A DNA stretch of 64,000 nucleotides from Bradyrhizobium sp. AZCC 1610 (lineage in GTDB: Bacteria > Pseudomonadota > Alphaproteobacteria > Rhizobiales > Xanthobacteraceae). The position numbers were made by a program, and so were the translations under genes. The stretch spans positions 529,001 through 593,000 of the forward strand of contig NZ_JAZHRR010000001.1 in NCBI RefSeq assembly GCF_036924515.1. The letters are read 5' to 3'. This document shows positions 49,585-59,357 of this stretch, one piece after another. The notes beneath the pieces are model-generated. The model did no database searches. It was given only the letters and a program-made list of their open reading frames with translations, and had not been told where the DNA came from. How positions within the stretch are numbered: position 1 is the stretch's first letter; each line of letters opens with the position of its first letter.

Positions 49585-50370
49585 TCAGGCCTTCTCCGCC
49601 ACGAACCTGTTCCGCAACGTGCCTATCCCGGTGATGTCGATCTCGACGACGTCGCCAGCTTTCAGGTCGGGCGAGGCGCCGTCGGTGCCCATCCAGATCA
49701 CGTCGCCCGGCGACAACGTGAAATACTTGGAGAGCTCGACGAGGAACGGCACGATGCCGAAGATCATGTCATTGGTACGGAAGCGGCCGGTCTCCTTGCC
49801 GTTGACCCGGATCACGGTTTCCATCCTGTCGAAGTCGACATCGGTTTCGATCCACGGGCCCATCGGCTTGAAGGTGTCGGCGTTCTTGGAGCGCCACAGG
49901 CTGCGATCGGCCTTCTGCCAGCTGCGCTCGCTGACATCGTTGCCGATAGTGTAGCCGAACACGCAATCCATCGCGTTGGCTTGGGTCAGGTGCTTTGCCT
50001 TCTTGCCGATGACGACCACGAGCTCGCCCTCGTAATGGATTTTTTCTGTCGCGGTCGCCGGGATAACCACATCCTCGTCATGGGCGATCAGCGCATTCTG
50101 CGCACGATAACCGATCTCAGGCCGGTCGGGCACGTTCGGCACAGTGCCGGCCTTGTCGGCGGCTTCCTTGAGATGCTTGAGGTAGTTCAGCCCGACGCAA
50201 TAGAAGGTGCGTGGGATCAGCGGCAGCTCGATCTTGACGTCCTTCAGCGCATGCGACTGCGTCCCGCGCTGCCATTCGCCGAAGGGATCGCCATTGACGG
50301 CGATCACGTGTTCGCCCTCGACAATTCCCCAGGATGTCTTGCCGGCGGCGGTGAATTTGAGCCAACGCAT
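49585..50370 (-). CDS. Fumarylacetoacetate hydrolase family protein
   Basis: A 261-residue FAH-fold protein. Metal ligands are visible in E-G-E-L-V-V-V-I-G and the later N-D-V-S-E-R region, together with F-Y-C-V-G-L-N-Y near residue 58 and a G-D-V-I-W-M-G-T-D segment near 224. FAH-family proteins act as hydrolases, decarboxylases or hydratases on keto-acids in aromatic and heterocycle breakdown. It lies 15 bases after the LLM monooxygenase on the same strand, in the catabolic operon. Confidence 0.92.
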   Translation of the reverse strand: MRWLKFTAAGKTSWGIVEGEHVIAVNGDPFGEWQRGTQSHALKDVKIELPLIPRTFYCVGLNYLKHLKEAADKAGTVPNVPDRPEIGYRAQNALIAHDEDVVIPATATEKIHYEGELVVVIGKKAKHLTQANAMDCVFGYTIGNDVSERSWQKADRSLWRSKNADTFKPMGPWIETDVDFDRMETVIRVNGKETGRFRTNDMIFGIVPFLVELSKYFTLSPGDVIWMGTDGASPDLKAGDVVEIDITGIGTLRNRFVAEKA

Positions 50371-50385
50371 GTGGTGTCCTTTTCT

Positions 50386-51753
50386 TTATTCGGCTGCGGC
50401 CTGCGGGCCGGTTTTCCAGGCGCCGGCGGCAGGACGCGTCAGGCCGAGATTCTCGCGCAACGTCTTGCCGGCGTAATCCTTGTGAAACAGGCCGCGGCGC
50501 TGCAATTCCGGCACGATGTGCTGGACGAAATCGGCGTAGGAGCCGGGCACGATGGTGGCCGCGATGACAAAGCCATCGCAGCCGCGCTCAACGAACATCT
50601 CCTCTAACTTGTCGGCGATCTCCTTGGGGCCGCCGACGATCGCGTCCTGCACCTGGCCGCGTCCAGAGAAGGTGACGAAGTCGCGCGCACTGGGATTGGT
50701 CTTGCCCGAATTCTTCAGAACGCCGTCGCGAATGCCGAGGATGCCCTGCATGCTCATGAGCTCTTCGGTGGTGAGCGGCTCGTCGAGCGGTTTTGATGCG
50801 AAGTCATAGTTCAGCGCCTCCGCCAGCAGCGACAGCGCATCGATCTGCAGCGGCAGCTTGTTGATCAGCGCCATCTTGTCCTCGGCCTCGGTCTTGGTCG
50901 CGCCGCAGACGGGCGTGGTGAGGTTGCAGAGATACATCTGGTCCGGATCGCGGCCGGCCTTCGCCGCTTCGTTGCGGACAGCCACATAGCCTTCCCTGGC
51001 GGCGGCCACGTTGCGCGCGGCGGTGAAAATCACCTCGCCCCATCGGCCCGCAAAGCGCTGGCCGCGGCCGGATGCGCCGGCCTGGATGATGACGGGATGG
51101 CCCTGCGCCGAGCGCGGTACGGTGAACGGCCCGCGCGACTTGAAGAACGCGCCGTTGTGGTCGAGCCGCTTCACCCTGGCCGGATCGGCGAACCGGCCGC
51201 TGTTCTTGTCCATGATCAGGGAGCCGTCTTCCCAGGTGTCCCAATGTCCGAGCACGACTTCCATGAACTCGTCGGCGCGATCGTAGCGGTAGTCATGTTC
51301 GAGATGGGCGTCCTTGCCCATGTTGTGGGCCTCGCCGTCATTGAGCGAGGTGACGACGTTCCACCCCGCGCGTCCGCCCGACATTAAGTCAAGGGTGGCG
51401 AACCGGCGTGCGACATCGAACGGCTCGTAATAGGTGGTCGAGCAGGTCGACCCCAGCCCGAGCTTTTCGGTGACCATGCCCATCGTGGTCAGCACGATCA
51501 GCGGGTCCATCTTCACGCAGCGGATGCCGTACTCGACGGTGTGAGCGTGATCGTTACCGTAGCGGTCCGGCATCGCCAGGCGGTCGTCGAAGAACGCCAT
51601 GTGGAATTTGCCGGCTTCGAGAATCCGGGCGATCTCCTGGTAATAGTCGGCCGACATCGAATCGTCGCGCGATTCCGGGTGCCGCCACGAACTCGGCAGA
51701 TTGGTGCAGTTCTGCGCCTGCAGGAATCCAACCAGCGCCATTTGCCGCGTCAT
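50386..51753 (-). CDS. Flavin-dependent monooxygenase, LLM class (NtaA family)
   Basis: A 455-residue flavin monooxygenase with G-W-N-V-V-T-S-L-N near residue 130, I-I-Q-A-G-A-S-G-R-G-Q-R-F near 225 and a C-terminal substrate lid. It starts with M-A-L-V-G-F-L-Q-A-Q-N-C-T. It belongs to the same broad family as 32788-34176 but is not a close copy. It probably monooxygenates a small organic compound whose ring or side chain is then handled by the FAH protein and amidase. A reductase partner is not in the operon. Confidence 0.92.
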   Translation of the reverse strand: MTRQMALVGFLQAQNCTNLPSSWRHPESRDDSMSADYYQEIARILEAGKFHMAFFDDRLAMPDRYGNDHAHTVEYGIRCVKMDPLIVLTTMGMVTEKLGLGSTCSTTYYEPFDVARRFATLDLMSGGRAGWNVVTSLNDGEAHNMGKDAHLEHDYRYDRADEFMEVVLGHWDTWEDGSLIMDKNSGRFADPARVKRLDHNGAFFKSRGPFTVPRSAQGHPVIIQAGASGRGQRFAGRWGEVIFTAARNVAAAREGYVAVRNEAAKAGRDPDQMYLCNLTTPVCGATKTEAEDKMALINKLPLQIDALSLLAEALNYDFASKPLDEPLTTEELMSMQGILGIRDGVLKNSGKTNPSARDFVTFSGRGQVQDAIVGGPKEIADKLEEMFVERGCDGFVIAATIVPGSYADFVQHIVPELQRRGLFHKDYAGKTLRENLGLTRPAAGAWKTGPQAAAE

Positions 51754-51783
51754 GCCGTTCTCCTTTGCGCGTGGGATTCGATT

Positions 51784-52836
51784 TCATCTCAGACCGAGTT
51801 CGACGGCGAGCTTGTAGTCAGTAGCGAGCGCTTTCAGCTTGTCCCAGGTGGCGTCCTCGATCTCGATGCCGTCGCGCCGGCGCTGCTGTTCTCGGATGTG
51901 CTCGATCTCACCGGGATAGAACACGCCGGGCGAACCTTCCGACGGTGACGTCGATTTGAGATAGCGGGCGAACTCGCCGACCTCTTTCTCGAAGTCCTTC
52001 AAGGGACGGAATGCGGCGACATTGAACACCGCCATGAAGCATCCGTCATTGTGACGGCCGGTCGGCTCGACGCCAAAGCCCAAGCCCGTGAGCAGGCCGC
52101 ACAACACTTCGACCATTGCGGCGAGGCCGCTTCCCTTGTAACCCTCGCTGCCGCCGAGCGGCAGCAGCGCGCCGCCCTTGCGATATTGGGTCGGATCGGT
52201 GGTGTGCCGTCCCTCCGCGTCGATGATCCAACCCTGCGGGATTTGTTCGCCGCGCGCGACCGACAGCGCGATCTTGCCGGCCGCTACCGCCGAGGTCGCC
52301 ATATCAAGATAGAACGGCGCCTCGAGATCGGACGGCACCGCAATTGAGATCGGGTTGGTGCCGAGCCTTGCCTCGCGGCCGCCGAACGGTGCGACATGCT
52401 TCGGTGAGCGGCCGGAATCGGCGGTGGCAATGCCGATCATCCCCGCCCGCATCGCCATCAGGGGATAGGCGGCGAGCCGCCCGACATGGCTCTGGCGGAA
52501 CACCGTGCAGGCGGCGACATTGGCGGTCTTCGCCTTTTCGATCGTCAACTCCATCGCCTTGGCGTTGACGTGAAAGCCGAAGCCCCAGTGACCGTCGATC
52601 ACGGTCGTGGTCGGCGATTCCTGGACGGTGGTCCATTTCGCGCCGGGCACGATATGGCCGGCCTTGATGCGGTCGATATAGGTCGGGATCGCGATCACGC
52701 CGTGTGAATCGTGGCCGGCGAGATTGGCGTTGACGCAGCCGACCGCGACGGCATGAGCCTCCTCCTCCGAGGCGCCGGCGGCCTTGAGCAGCGCCGCGCC
52801 GATTCGCGTGAGACGGTCGGCCTGGACCATCGGCAT
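51784..52836 (-). CDS. Ldh family NAD(P)-dependent oxidoreductase (malate/L-lactate dehydrogenase 2 family)
   Basis: A 350-residue protein of the YbiC/ComC type. It has G-H-D-S-H-G-V near residue 42 (substrate His), the N-A-K-A-M-E-L-T-I region and G-T-N-P-I-S-I-A near 165. The family reduces 2-oxo acids such as pyruvate, 2-oxoglutarate or delta-1-piperideine-2-carboxylate. ATG 52836 is chosen for the GGAGGAG just upstream; an ATG-like start at 52854 would add six residues. It is the first gene of the four-gene operon. Confidence 0.9.
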   Translation of the reverse strand: MPMVQADRLTRIGAALLKAAGASEEEAHAVAVGCVNANLAGHDSHGVIAIPTYIDRIKAGHIVPGAKWTTVQESPTTTVIDGHWGFGFHVNAKAMELTIEKAKTANVAACTVFRQSHVGRLAAYPLMAMRAGMIGIATADSGRSPKHVAPFGGREARLGTNPISIAVPSDLEAPFYLDMATSAVAAGKIALSVARGEQIPQGWIIDAEGRHTTDPTQYRKGGALLPLGGSEGYKGSGLAAMVEVLCGLLTGLGFGVEPTGRHNDGCFMAVFNVAAFRPLKDFEKEVGEFARYLKSTSPSEGSPGVFYPGEIEHIREQQRRRDGIEIEDATWDKLKALATDYKLAVELGLR

Positions 52837-53159
52837 GGGAATCTCCTCCACCATTGAACGCCCGCGCGAATAGCGGGTCTTGCTTGTGCCGCAGCCGGCA
52901 TGCTCTCAAAGCGGCCTCGGCAGGGCAAGTGTGGAAATATCCTGTTAGCCATGCCGCCGGCACGGTCCTCGAGGGCTCGGAATTTCGTCCTGCAAAGTTA
53001 GACGATGGCCTTCGGTAGGCCCGCTTCCCGGTCGGCGCGCGCCGTCGGCATGGCTGACAAATCGTGAATGGGCCGTAGTTCTCCGGAGCGACGTCGCTGT
53101 TCGTTGGTCCGACATTTACTCTGAATCGCAACTCCCGGCCGCCAATAACGAGCATTTAG

Positions 53160-53190
53160 GCCCCTTGCACGCATAAAGTCCGCAAGGGGC
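53160..53190 (+). other. Hairpin in the leader of the GAF-GGDEF-EAL gene
   Basis: GCCCCTTGC pairs with GCAAGGGGC around a 13-base loop about 35 bases before the start codon. It may be a leader structure; it does not match a known c-di-GMP riboswitch. The rest of the 387-base gap 52837-53223 shows nothing I can interpret. Confidence 0.4.
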
Positions 53191-53223
53191 AGCCCGGCGC
53201 TGCCGGCAGGGAGCTTGGGGACG

Positions 53224-56200
53224 GTGAAGACCGATATCGCGCGCACGTTTGCGGCGTTGAATGCGACCAACGAAGCGATTCTGTACGCCAAATCACCCGA
53301 AGAATTGTACGCGAAGGTCTGCGAAGCCGCGTTCTCGGTTGGCGACTTCCTGGCTGTGGCGGTCTTCCTGCTGGAGGCGGAAACCAATCTCCTGCGCTTC
53401 GCCGCCGGCTGCGGTGATGACGTGCCCCGCCTGCGCAGCATCGACATTTCGGTCGTGGCCGGTACGCCCGAGGGATCCGGGGTTGCCGGGCAAGCCTTCC
53501 GCGACCGGCGAATATGCGTCAGCAACGATTTTCTGAACGACCAGCGCTCGCTGGCCTGGCGCGATAGCGCCAAGGCCAACCAGGTCGGCGCGGCGGCGGC
53601 CCTGCCGCTGACCTGCAATGGCGAGAGCGTCGGCGTGTTGCTCGTTTCGCGTCGCGAGGCGCACTCGATCGACGGGCAGCTCGTCTCGATGCTGGAGCGC
53701 GTGTCGGCAAACATTTCATTTGCACTCGACAATTTCGACCATGAGGCCGCGCGCAAGAACAGCGAGCGTACCATGCGGCGGTTGAACCGGATGTTCGGCG
53801 CCATCAGCGCGACCAACGAAGCCATTCTTCGCGCCAAGACCGAACAGGAACTCTATCAGCGCGTCTGCGATGCCGCGGTACACAGCGGCAAATCCGCGGC
53901 TACGGTGATCCTGCTGGCGCAGCCGGACTCGATCTGGTTGAAGCCGGCCGCCGGGACGGGCGCCATCGTCGAACAGATCATGCGGGCGCCGTTCTCGATC
54001 GATGCGGGCAACCCCTATGGAACGGGCGTCTGCGGCAGGGCATTCCGAACGCAGCAGCCAGCCGTCAACAACGATATCCTCAACTCGACCCAGGGGCAGC
54101 CCTGGCATCAGGCCGCACGCGAGACCGGCGTCACCGCCTGTGTCGCCGTTCCCCTGATCAAGGCCGACGAGAGCATCGGCGTGTTGATGTTCTTTGTCGG
54201 AAAACTGTGGGCGGAAGACGAAGAGATCGTCGCCCTGATGGCGCGGATCGCGGAGAACGTCTCCTTTGCGCTGGACAATTTCGAGCGTGCTGGCGAAAAG
54301 GCGAGAGCCGACGCCCAGAAGGAGCGGCTGAGGCGCATGCTGGCGGCGCTCAGCGCGACCAACGAAGCGATCATTCGTGCAACGTCGCGGACGGAACTGT
54401 TCGAGCTGGTATGCGAAGCTGCCGCGAACGGCGGCCGGTTCAATTCGACCAGCATCATGCTGGCCAGATCCGACAGCGACTACACCGATTTGGTGGCCGT
54501 GGCGGGGCCGACGGCCGACAATATGCGCCGGGTGAAGGTTTCGATCAACGCGGACCATCCGGAAGGACGCGGGCTGTGTGGCAACGCTTTCCGCTCCCGC
54601 CAGGCCAGCATCGCCAACGATTTGCGCGCTGACCCGCGCGGGTCGGCGTTTCACCGGTTCATTCACAGCGACGGCGCGATGTCAGGGGCGGCGTTCCCGC
54701 TGCTGGTTTCCGGTCAGGCGGTCGGCGTGATGTTTTTCATTTCCTCCGAGAAGGATACATTCACGCCCGAATTCGCTGAACTGCTGCAGCGGCTCACCGA
54801 CAACGTGTCGTTCGCGATAGGAAACTTCGATCGGGCCGACGAGAAGGCCAGGACGGAAAGCCAGAAAGAGCGCCTGACGCGGATGTTCGCCGCTCTCAGC
54901 GCAACCAACGAAGCCATCATGCGGGCCAAATCCCGCAACGAACTGTTCGATATGGTGTGTGAGGCGGCGGCGAACGGCGGCCGGTTCACCTCGGCCACCA
55001 TCGCATTGGCCGATTCCGGCAGCGACCTGCTCAGGATCGTCGCCGCGTCGGGCCCGGCTGCCGAGACGACGCGCCACGTCAGGTTGTCGGTCGATGAAGC
55101 CCGTCCCGAGGGCCGAGGGCTCAGCGGAACGGCGTTTCGAACCAGACGGCCCTGCATCACCAATGATTATGTGACCGACCGGCGCGTCGCGGCTTTCCAG
55201 GCCATCGTCGGCAGCTACGGCGCTCAGTCAGGCGCCGCCTTTCCCCTGCTGGTTCGCGGCGAGCCGGTCGGCGTCATGATTTACATGTCCCTGGACAAGG
55301 ACACCTTCACGCCCGAGTTTTCGGAATTGCTGCAGCGATTGGCCGACAATGTGTCGTTCGCGTTGGAGAATTTCGACCGCGCTGACGACAAGGCACGGAC
55401 CGAGGTCCAGAAAGAGCGCCTGACGCGCATGCTGGCGGCGCTGAGCTCAACCAATGAGGCGATCATCCGCGCGACGTCGCGGGCGGAATTGTTCGATCTG
55501 GTGTGCGAGGCCGCGGCCGACGGCGGCAAGTTCACCTTGACCTCGATCGCGCTGGTAAAGCCCGATAGCGATTATCTCGACGTGGTGGCTGCCGCCGGGC
55601 CGACCGGTGTCAGCGCGCGCCTGGCAAAGCTTTCGGTCAATGAGGCGCACCCGGAGGGACGCGGGCTGTGTGGCCAGGCGATACGTTCGCAGCGAGCCTG
55701 CATCATGAACGATTACCTCTCTGATCCGCGCGCCGCGGCGTTTCACGGTACAGCGCGCACTGACGGTACGAACTCAGGCGCTTCATTCCCCTTGTTGGCG
55801 CAAGGGCAAGTAGTCGGCGCAATGTCATTCATGTCACGCGAGAAGGATACGTTCACGCCCGAGTTTGCGGAGTTGCTACACCGGCTCGTCGACAACGTAT
55901 CGTTCGCGCTGGAGAATTTCGATCGCGCCGATGAAAAGACCAAGGCCGATGAGCGGATCGAGTATCTGGCGTCGCACGACAGCCTGACCAACCTGCCGAA
56001 CCGGGAAATGTTCAACGGCATGCTACGCCGCGCGATCGATGCTGCCGCGCGCTACCAGCGGCAGTTCGCCCTGCTGTTCATCGACCTCGACAGGTTCAAG
56101 GTCATCAACGACTCGCTGGGACACGACGCCGGCGACATGCTGCTGGTGGAGATCGGCGGCAGACTGCGCCGCGCGCTGCGTTCGAGCGATGTCGTGGCGC

Positions 56201-57313
56201 GGCTCGGCGGCGACGAGTTCGTGGTCATTCTGGAGGAGGCCGCCGAGCGTCACGAGGTCGAGCACATTGCCGGCGAGTTGCTCTCCGTGCTGAGCCAGCC
56301 GCTGCAGCTCAGCGGTCACGAATGCCACACCACCGCTTCGATCGGGATCGCGATGTACCCATCCGACGGCACCGACATGCAGACGCTGACCAAGAACGCC
56401 GACATGGCGATGTACCTCGCCAAGGAAGACGGCAAGAACGGCTTCCGCTTCTTCACCAAGGAGATCAAGACGCAGTCGATCGAGCGCCTGACGCTGGGAG
56501 AGCGCGCTGCGCCGCGCGTTGGAGCGCGACCAGTTCTCGCTGCACTATCAGCCCAAGATCGACATGGCGAGCGGCCAGATTACCGGCGTCGAGGCACTGT
56601 TGCGCTGGAATCACCCCGATCTCGGCACCGTGTCGCCGGGGCAATTCATTCCGCTTGCCGAGGAAACCGGGTTGATCGTTCCGATCGGCCGCTGGGTGCT
56701 CAAGGAAGCCTGCGCGCAGAACATGGCCTGGCAGCACCGCGGCCTGCGGCCGGTGACGATGGCGGTCAACCTGTCGCCGCGGCAATTCGCCGATCCGCAT
56801 CTCTTGCACGATGTCGACGAGGCGCTGCTGGCAAGCGGCATGTCGCCGGTGCTGCTGCAGCTCGAAGTCACCGAAAGCATGGTGATGCGGAACGTCTCGC
56901 GCGCGATCAAGATACTCGACGCGATCCAGAGCCGCGGCATTCGCCTTGCGATCGACGACTTCGGCACCGGCTATTCGTCGATGTCGCTGATGAAGCAGTT
57001 TCCGATCGATACGATCAAGATCGACCGCTCCTTCGTTCGCGATCTGCCCGTCGATTCCGAAGACCAGGCCATTGCCCAGGCGATCATCAGCATGGGCAAG
57101 GCGCTTGGCATGACCGTCATTGCGGAGGGTGTCGAGACCGTGGAGCAGGAGGCTTTCCTGCGTAGCCATGCCTGCGATGAAATGCAGGGCTTCCTGTTCT
57201 CCATGCCGCTGCCTGCGAAGCAAATGGCCGATCTGCTTCGGGCCGAACCGCGGCTGGCTTCGCCGCCATTGCAGCCGGAAGCCGGGTCAGGGTTGAAAAG
57301 CACTGTCGTCTGA
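53224..57313 (+). pseudogene. Giant cytoplasmic c-di-GMP protein: five GAF domains, GGDEF and EAL, split by a +1 frameshift
   Basis: From GTG 53224, five tandem GAF-like units of about 182 residues follow, each opening with a M-x-A-A-L-S-A-T-N-E-A-I pattern (near residues 9, 189, 372, 553, 736). A GGDEF domain begins near 915, with R-S-S-D then five residues then G-G-D-E-F near 995 (both active site and RxxD inhibitory site are intact). The frame breaks in a GGG run at 56496-56498; with one G removed the sequence continues into a full EAL domain (E-A-L-L-R-W, A-V-N-L-S, T-E-S, I-D-D-F-G-T-G-Y, K-I-D-R-S, A-E-G-V-E-T) ending at 57313. As it stands, the first product ends at 57165 in the wrong frame with no EAL activity, while the EAL part could only be made separately from about 56519. 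No membrane segment is seen. Confidence 0.85.
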
Positions 57314-57628
57314 CGGCTGCGGGTGCAGCTCGCGGACCGTCGGATCCGGGATGGCCGTTTTGCGGGGAAAATCATAAGGCCACGGCACAGAGGTCTGGCC
57401 TGCGAAGGCCCCAAGGAAGATGTCCGCGGCGGAAGCATAAGTCGCCCGGTCTGGCAATCCGAGCTCGGCGCACCATTCGGCGGGGAGCGACTGGGAGGAG
57501 GCGCGCAACTCCATCGCGGGTCCCCACCACCATGCCGGTGCGGGTGAGCGTTCCGTTTCCGGAACGGCACGCCACGTGATGTATTCGCCGATCATACGTT
57601 CAAATTGCAGTATCGCCGCCGGATGCAT
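57287..57628 (-). CDS. Conserved small protein of unknown function
   Basis: A 113-residue protein with AGGAG five bases before ATG 57628. It is rich in Pro and Trp (W-W-W-G-P, V-P-W-P-Y-D-F-P-R) and has an A-L/M-E-L-R-A-S-S-Q-S-L helix start. It converges on and overlaps the end of the GGDEF-EAL gene by 27 bases. No motif is recognised. The clear ribosome site and coding bias favour it being real. Confidence 0.65.
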   Translation of the reverse strand: MHPAAILQFERMIGEYITWRAVPETERSPAPAWWWGPAMELRASSQSLPAEWCAELGLPDRATYASAADIFLGAFAGQTSVPWPYDFPRKTAIPDPTVRELHPQPSDDSAFQP

Positions 57629-57687
57629 TCCATCTCCTGAAGCCTGATGATATCCGCATCCACGGGCGGCGCAATGCATGTTGCCGG

Positions 57688-57927
57688 TTATTGCCGGCCG
57701 TGTTGCCAGTGCAAGGTCACATCCGTGCCTGATTTGTTGAGATGGACATGCTGATCGACGTGGTCGACCCATGACATCGGAATGAAGTGATGATGCTGGC
57801 CATCAGGCGAACTCTGTTTGGTCAGCTTGATCTTGTCGGTTCCTTCCATATGGTCGACTTTTCCGACTGTCTTTTTGTCCGACGAGATGACGTCCATATG
57901 TTCCCGGATCTGTGAAGCGGAGGCCAT
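57688..57927 (-). CDS. DUF2171 family protein
   Basis: A 79-residue protein whose first half, I-R-E-H-M-D-V-I-S-S-D-K-K-T-V-G-K-V-D, and later H-F-I-P-M-S-W-V-D-H-V-D match the DUF2171 pattern (beta-barrel-like, PRC-barrel related). Proteins of this family are common in rhizobia, often near stress genes, and have no assigned function. GGAGGG lies ahead of the ATG. Confidence 0.82.
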   Translation of the reverse strand: MASASQIREHMDVISSDKKTVGKVDHMEGTDKIKLTKQSSPDGQHHHFIPMSWVDHVDQHVHLNKSGTDVTLHWQHGRQ

Positions 57928-58024
57928 GTTTCATATCCCTCCAATGGTTGGGGAGATAAAACGCGCCGCTGCCGGAATGGTTGCTCGGTCGTTGATCTCG
58001 AAGCCGGTCCCGTTCCGCCAGCGG

Positions 58025-58492
58025 TTACTTCTCTTCCGCCGCCGTCGACGTCGCCGGGCCTTCGCCCATGATCAGGAGAACGGCGTCCTCATCCTTTGCG
58101 CCGTCCCAATGCACCTGCTTGGCGAAATGCGTGACAAAGCTGCCGGCCGGCATCGGCGTCGTGTTGGCGCGATCGAACTTCGGCCCCGAGCCGACCCACC
58201 ACGTACCCTGCAGCACGACGATGTAGCGATCGTTGGGATGGAAGTGCGGGCGGCTGAAATGATTGCCCTTGGTCCATCTGTTGTAGACCATATAAAAGCC
58301 GGGCTTGGCCGGATCGCCTACGACAACAGCGCTTTGCGCGCCGGCAGAATTGACCGGGCCCCAGGGAATCTGGTCCGGCAATTTGTAGATGACGGCGGCT
58401 GGATCGAGTTCTGCAGCGGAGCTGATGCTCAACATGCCGGCGATAGCCAGCGGCGTCATGAGGTATCGCCAGGACCGGGGTATCGCCTTCAT
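58025..58492 (-). CDS. Secreted cupin-domain protein
   Basis: A 155-residue protein with a signal peptide cleaved near S-S-A-A-E (about 27) and a cupin fold: P-H-F-H-P-N-D-R-Y-I-V-V-L-Q-G-T-W (motif 1 with two histidines) and V-T-H-F-A-K-Q-V-H-W-D-G (motif 2). Function unknown. It lies between the DUF2171 gene and the divergent DUF1080 gene, which has 227 bases of shared upstream region. Confidence 0.88.
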   Translation of the reverse strand: MKAIPRSWRYLMTPLAIAGMLSISSAAELDPAAVIYKLPDQIPWGPVNSAGAQSAVVVGDPAKPGFYMVYNRWTKGNHFSRPHFHPNDRYIVVLQGTWWVGSGPKFDRANTTPMPAGSFVTHFAKQVHWDGAKDEDAVLLIMGEGPATSTAAEEK

Positions 58493-58719
58493 GATTTCCT
58501 CCCTTGCCGTTTCGTCAGCTGAGATGCGCTCATCTCTGTTGTCGCGATGCTAGCTGGTCTCGTTCCAGCGGAGCAAGGCGCGCGGGTGCATGCGTGATCG
58601 GCAACAGCGGTAAGCGAAATGTCGCACAACGCAATTGCAGCATGAAAAACGGATTTACGCCGCGCGTCGCGGTGATAGGTTGCCGCCCAACTAAAAGCAG
58701 CCATGGGAGGGTTACGTTC

Positions 58720-59322
58720 ATGAAGCGTTTGTCGATACTTGCCGCCGGTCTGTTGATCGGCACCGCCGCTATTCAATTTTCCGGCGTGGCGTCCGGGCAG
58801 AGCGCTGGCTGGGTGACGCTCGTCGATGGCACCAAGATGGGCGACTGGACCGAGGTCGGTAAAGCCAATTGGGCGATGAAGGACGGCGCGCTTGTGGCCG
58901 ATAAGATCACCGAGGGCAAGGATCCCTCCTATCTCGTCAGCAAGGAATCCTACAAGGATTTCGAGATGAAGGTCGAATTCTGGGCCGACGATGACGCCAA
59001 CAGCGGAATCTTCATTCGCTGCGACCAGTCGGGGAAGATCGACTCCAAGATCTGCTACGAGATCAATATTTTCGACAAGCGGCCCGATCCGACCTACGGC
59101 ACCGGCGCGATCGTTGATGTGGCCAAGGTCGACCCGATGCCGAAGGCGGGCGGCAAATGGAACACTTTCGAAATCACGGCGCGGGGGCCGCATCTCGTCG
59201 TTGTGCTGAATGGCCAGAAAACCGCCGATGTCCAGGATTCAAAACACGCCAGCGGCCCGTTCGCGCTGCAATACGGCTCTGGCGTGATCAAGTGGCGCAA
59301 GGTGCAGATCAAGCCGCTGTAG
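58720..59322 (+). CDS. Secreted DUF1080/3-keto-disaccharide hydrolase-like protein
   Basis: A 200-residue protein with a signal peptide (cleavage near A-S-G-Q-S, about 27) and the concanavalin-like beta-sandwich typical of DUF1080: G-W-V-T-L-V-D-G-T-K-M-G-D-W-T-E near the start, F-E-M-K-V-E-F-W-A-D-D-D-A-N-S-G-I-F-I-R-C in the middle, and an F-E-I-T-A-R-G strand near 150. Members include 3-keto-disaccharide hydrolases. GGGAGG lies nine bases before ATG 58720. The substrate is unknown. Confidence 0.85.
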   Translation: MKRLSILAAGLLIGTAAIQFSGVASGQSAGWVTLVDGTKMGDWTEVGKANWAMKDGALVADKITEGKDPSYLVSKESYKDFEMKVEFWADDDANSGIFIRCDQSGKIDSKICYEINIFDKRPDPTYGTGAIVDVAKVDPMPKAGGKWNTFEITARGPHLVVVLNGQKTADVQDSKHASGPFALQYGSGVIKWRKVQIKPL

Positions 59323-59357
59323 GCCGGTTGAGCGATCGCTTACGCGGTTGCTCCGCC

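Noticed and set aside
53160..53190. c-di-GMP riboswitch ahead of the GGDEF-EAL gene
   Set aside because: Only one simple hairpin is seen; the conserved bases and tetraloop-receptor of the known classes are missing.
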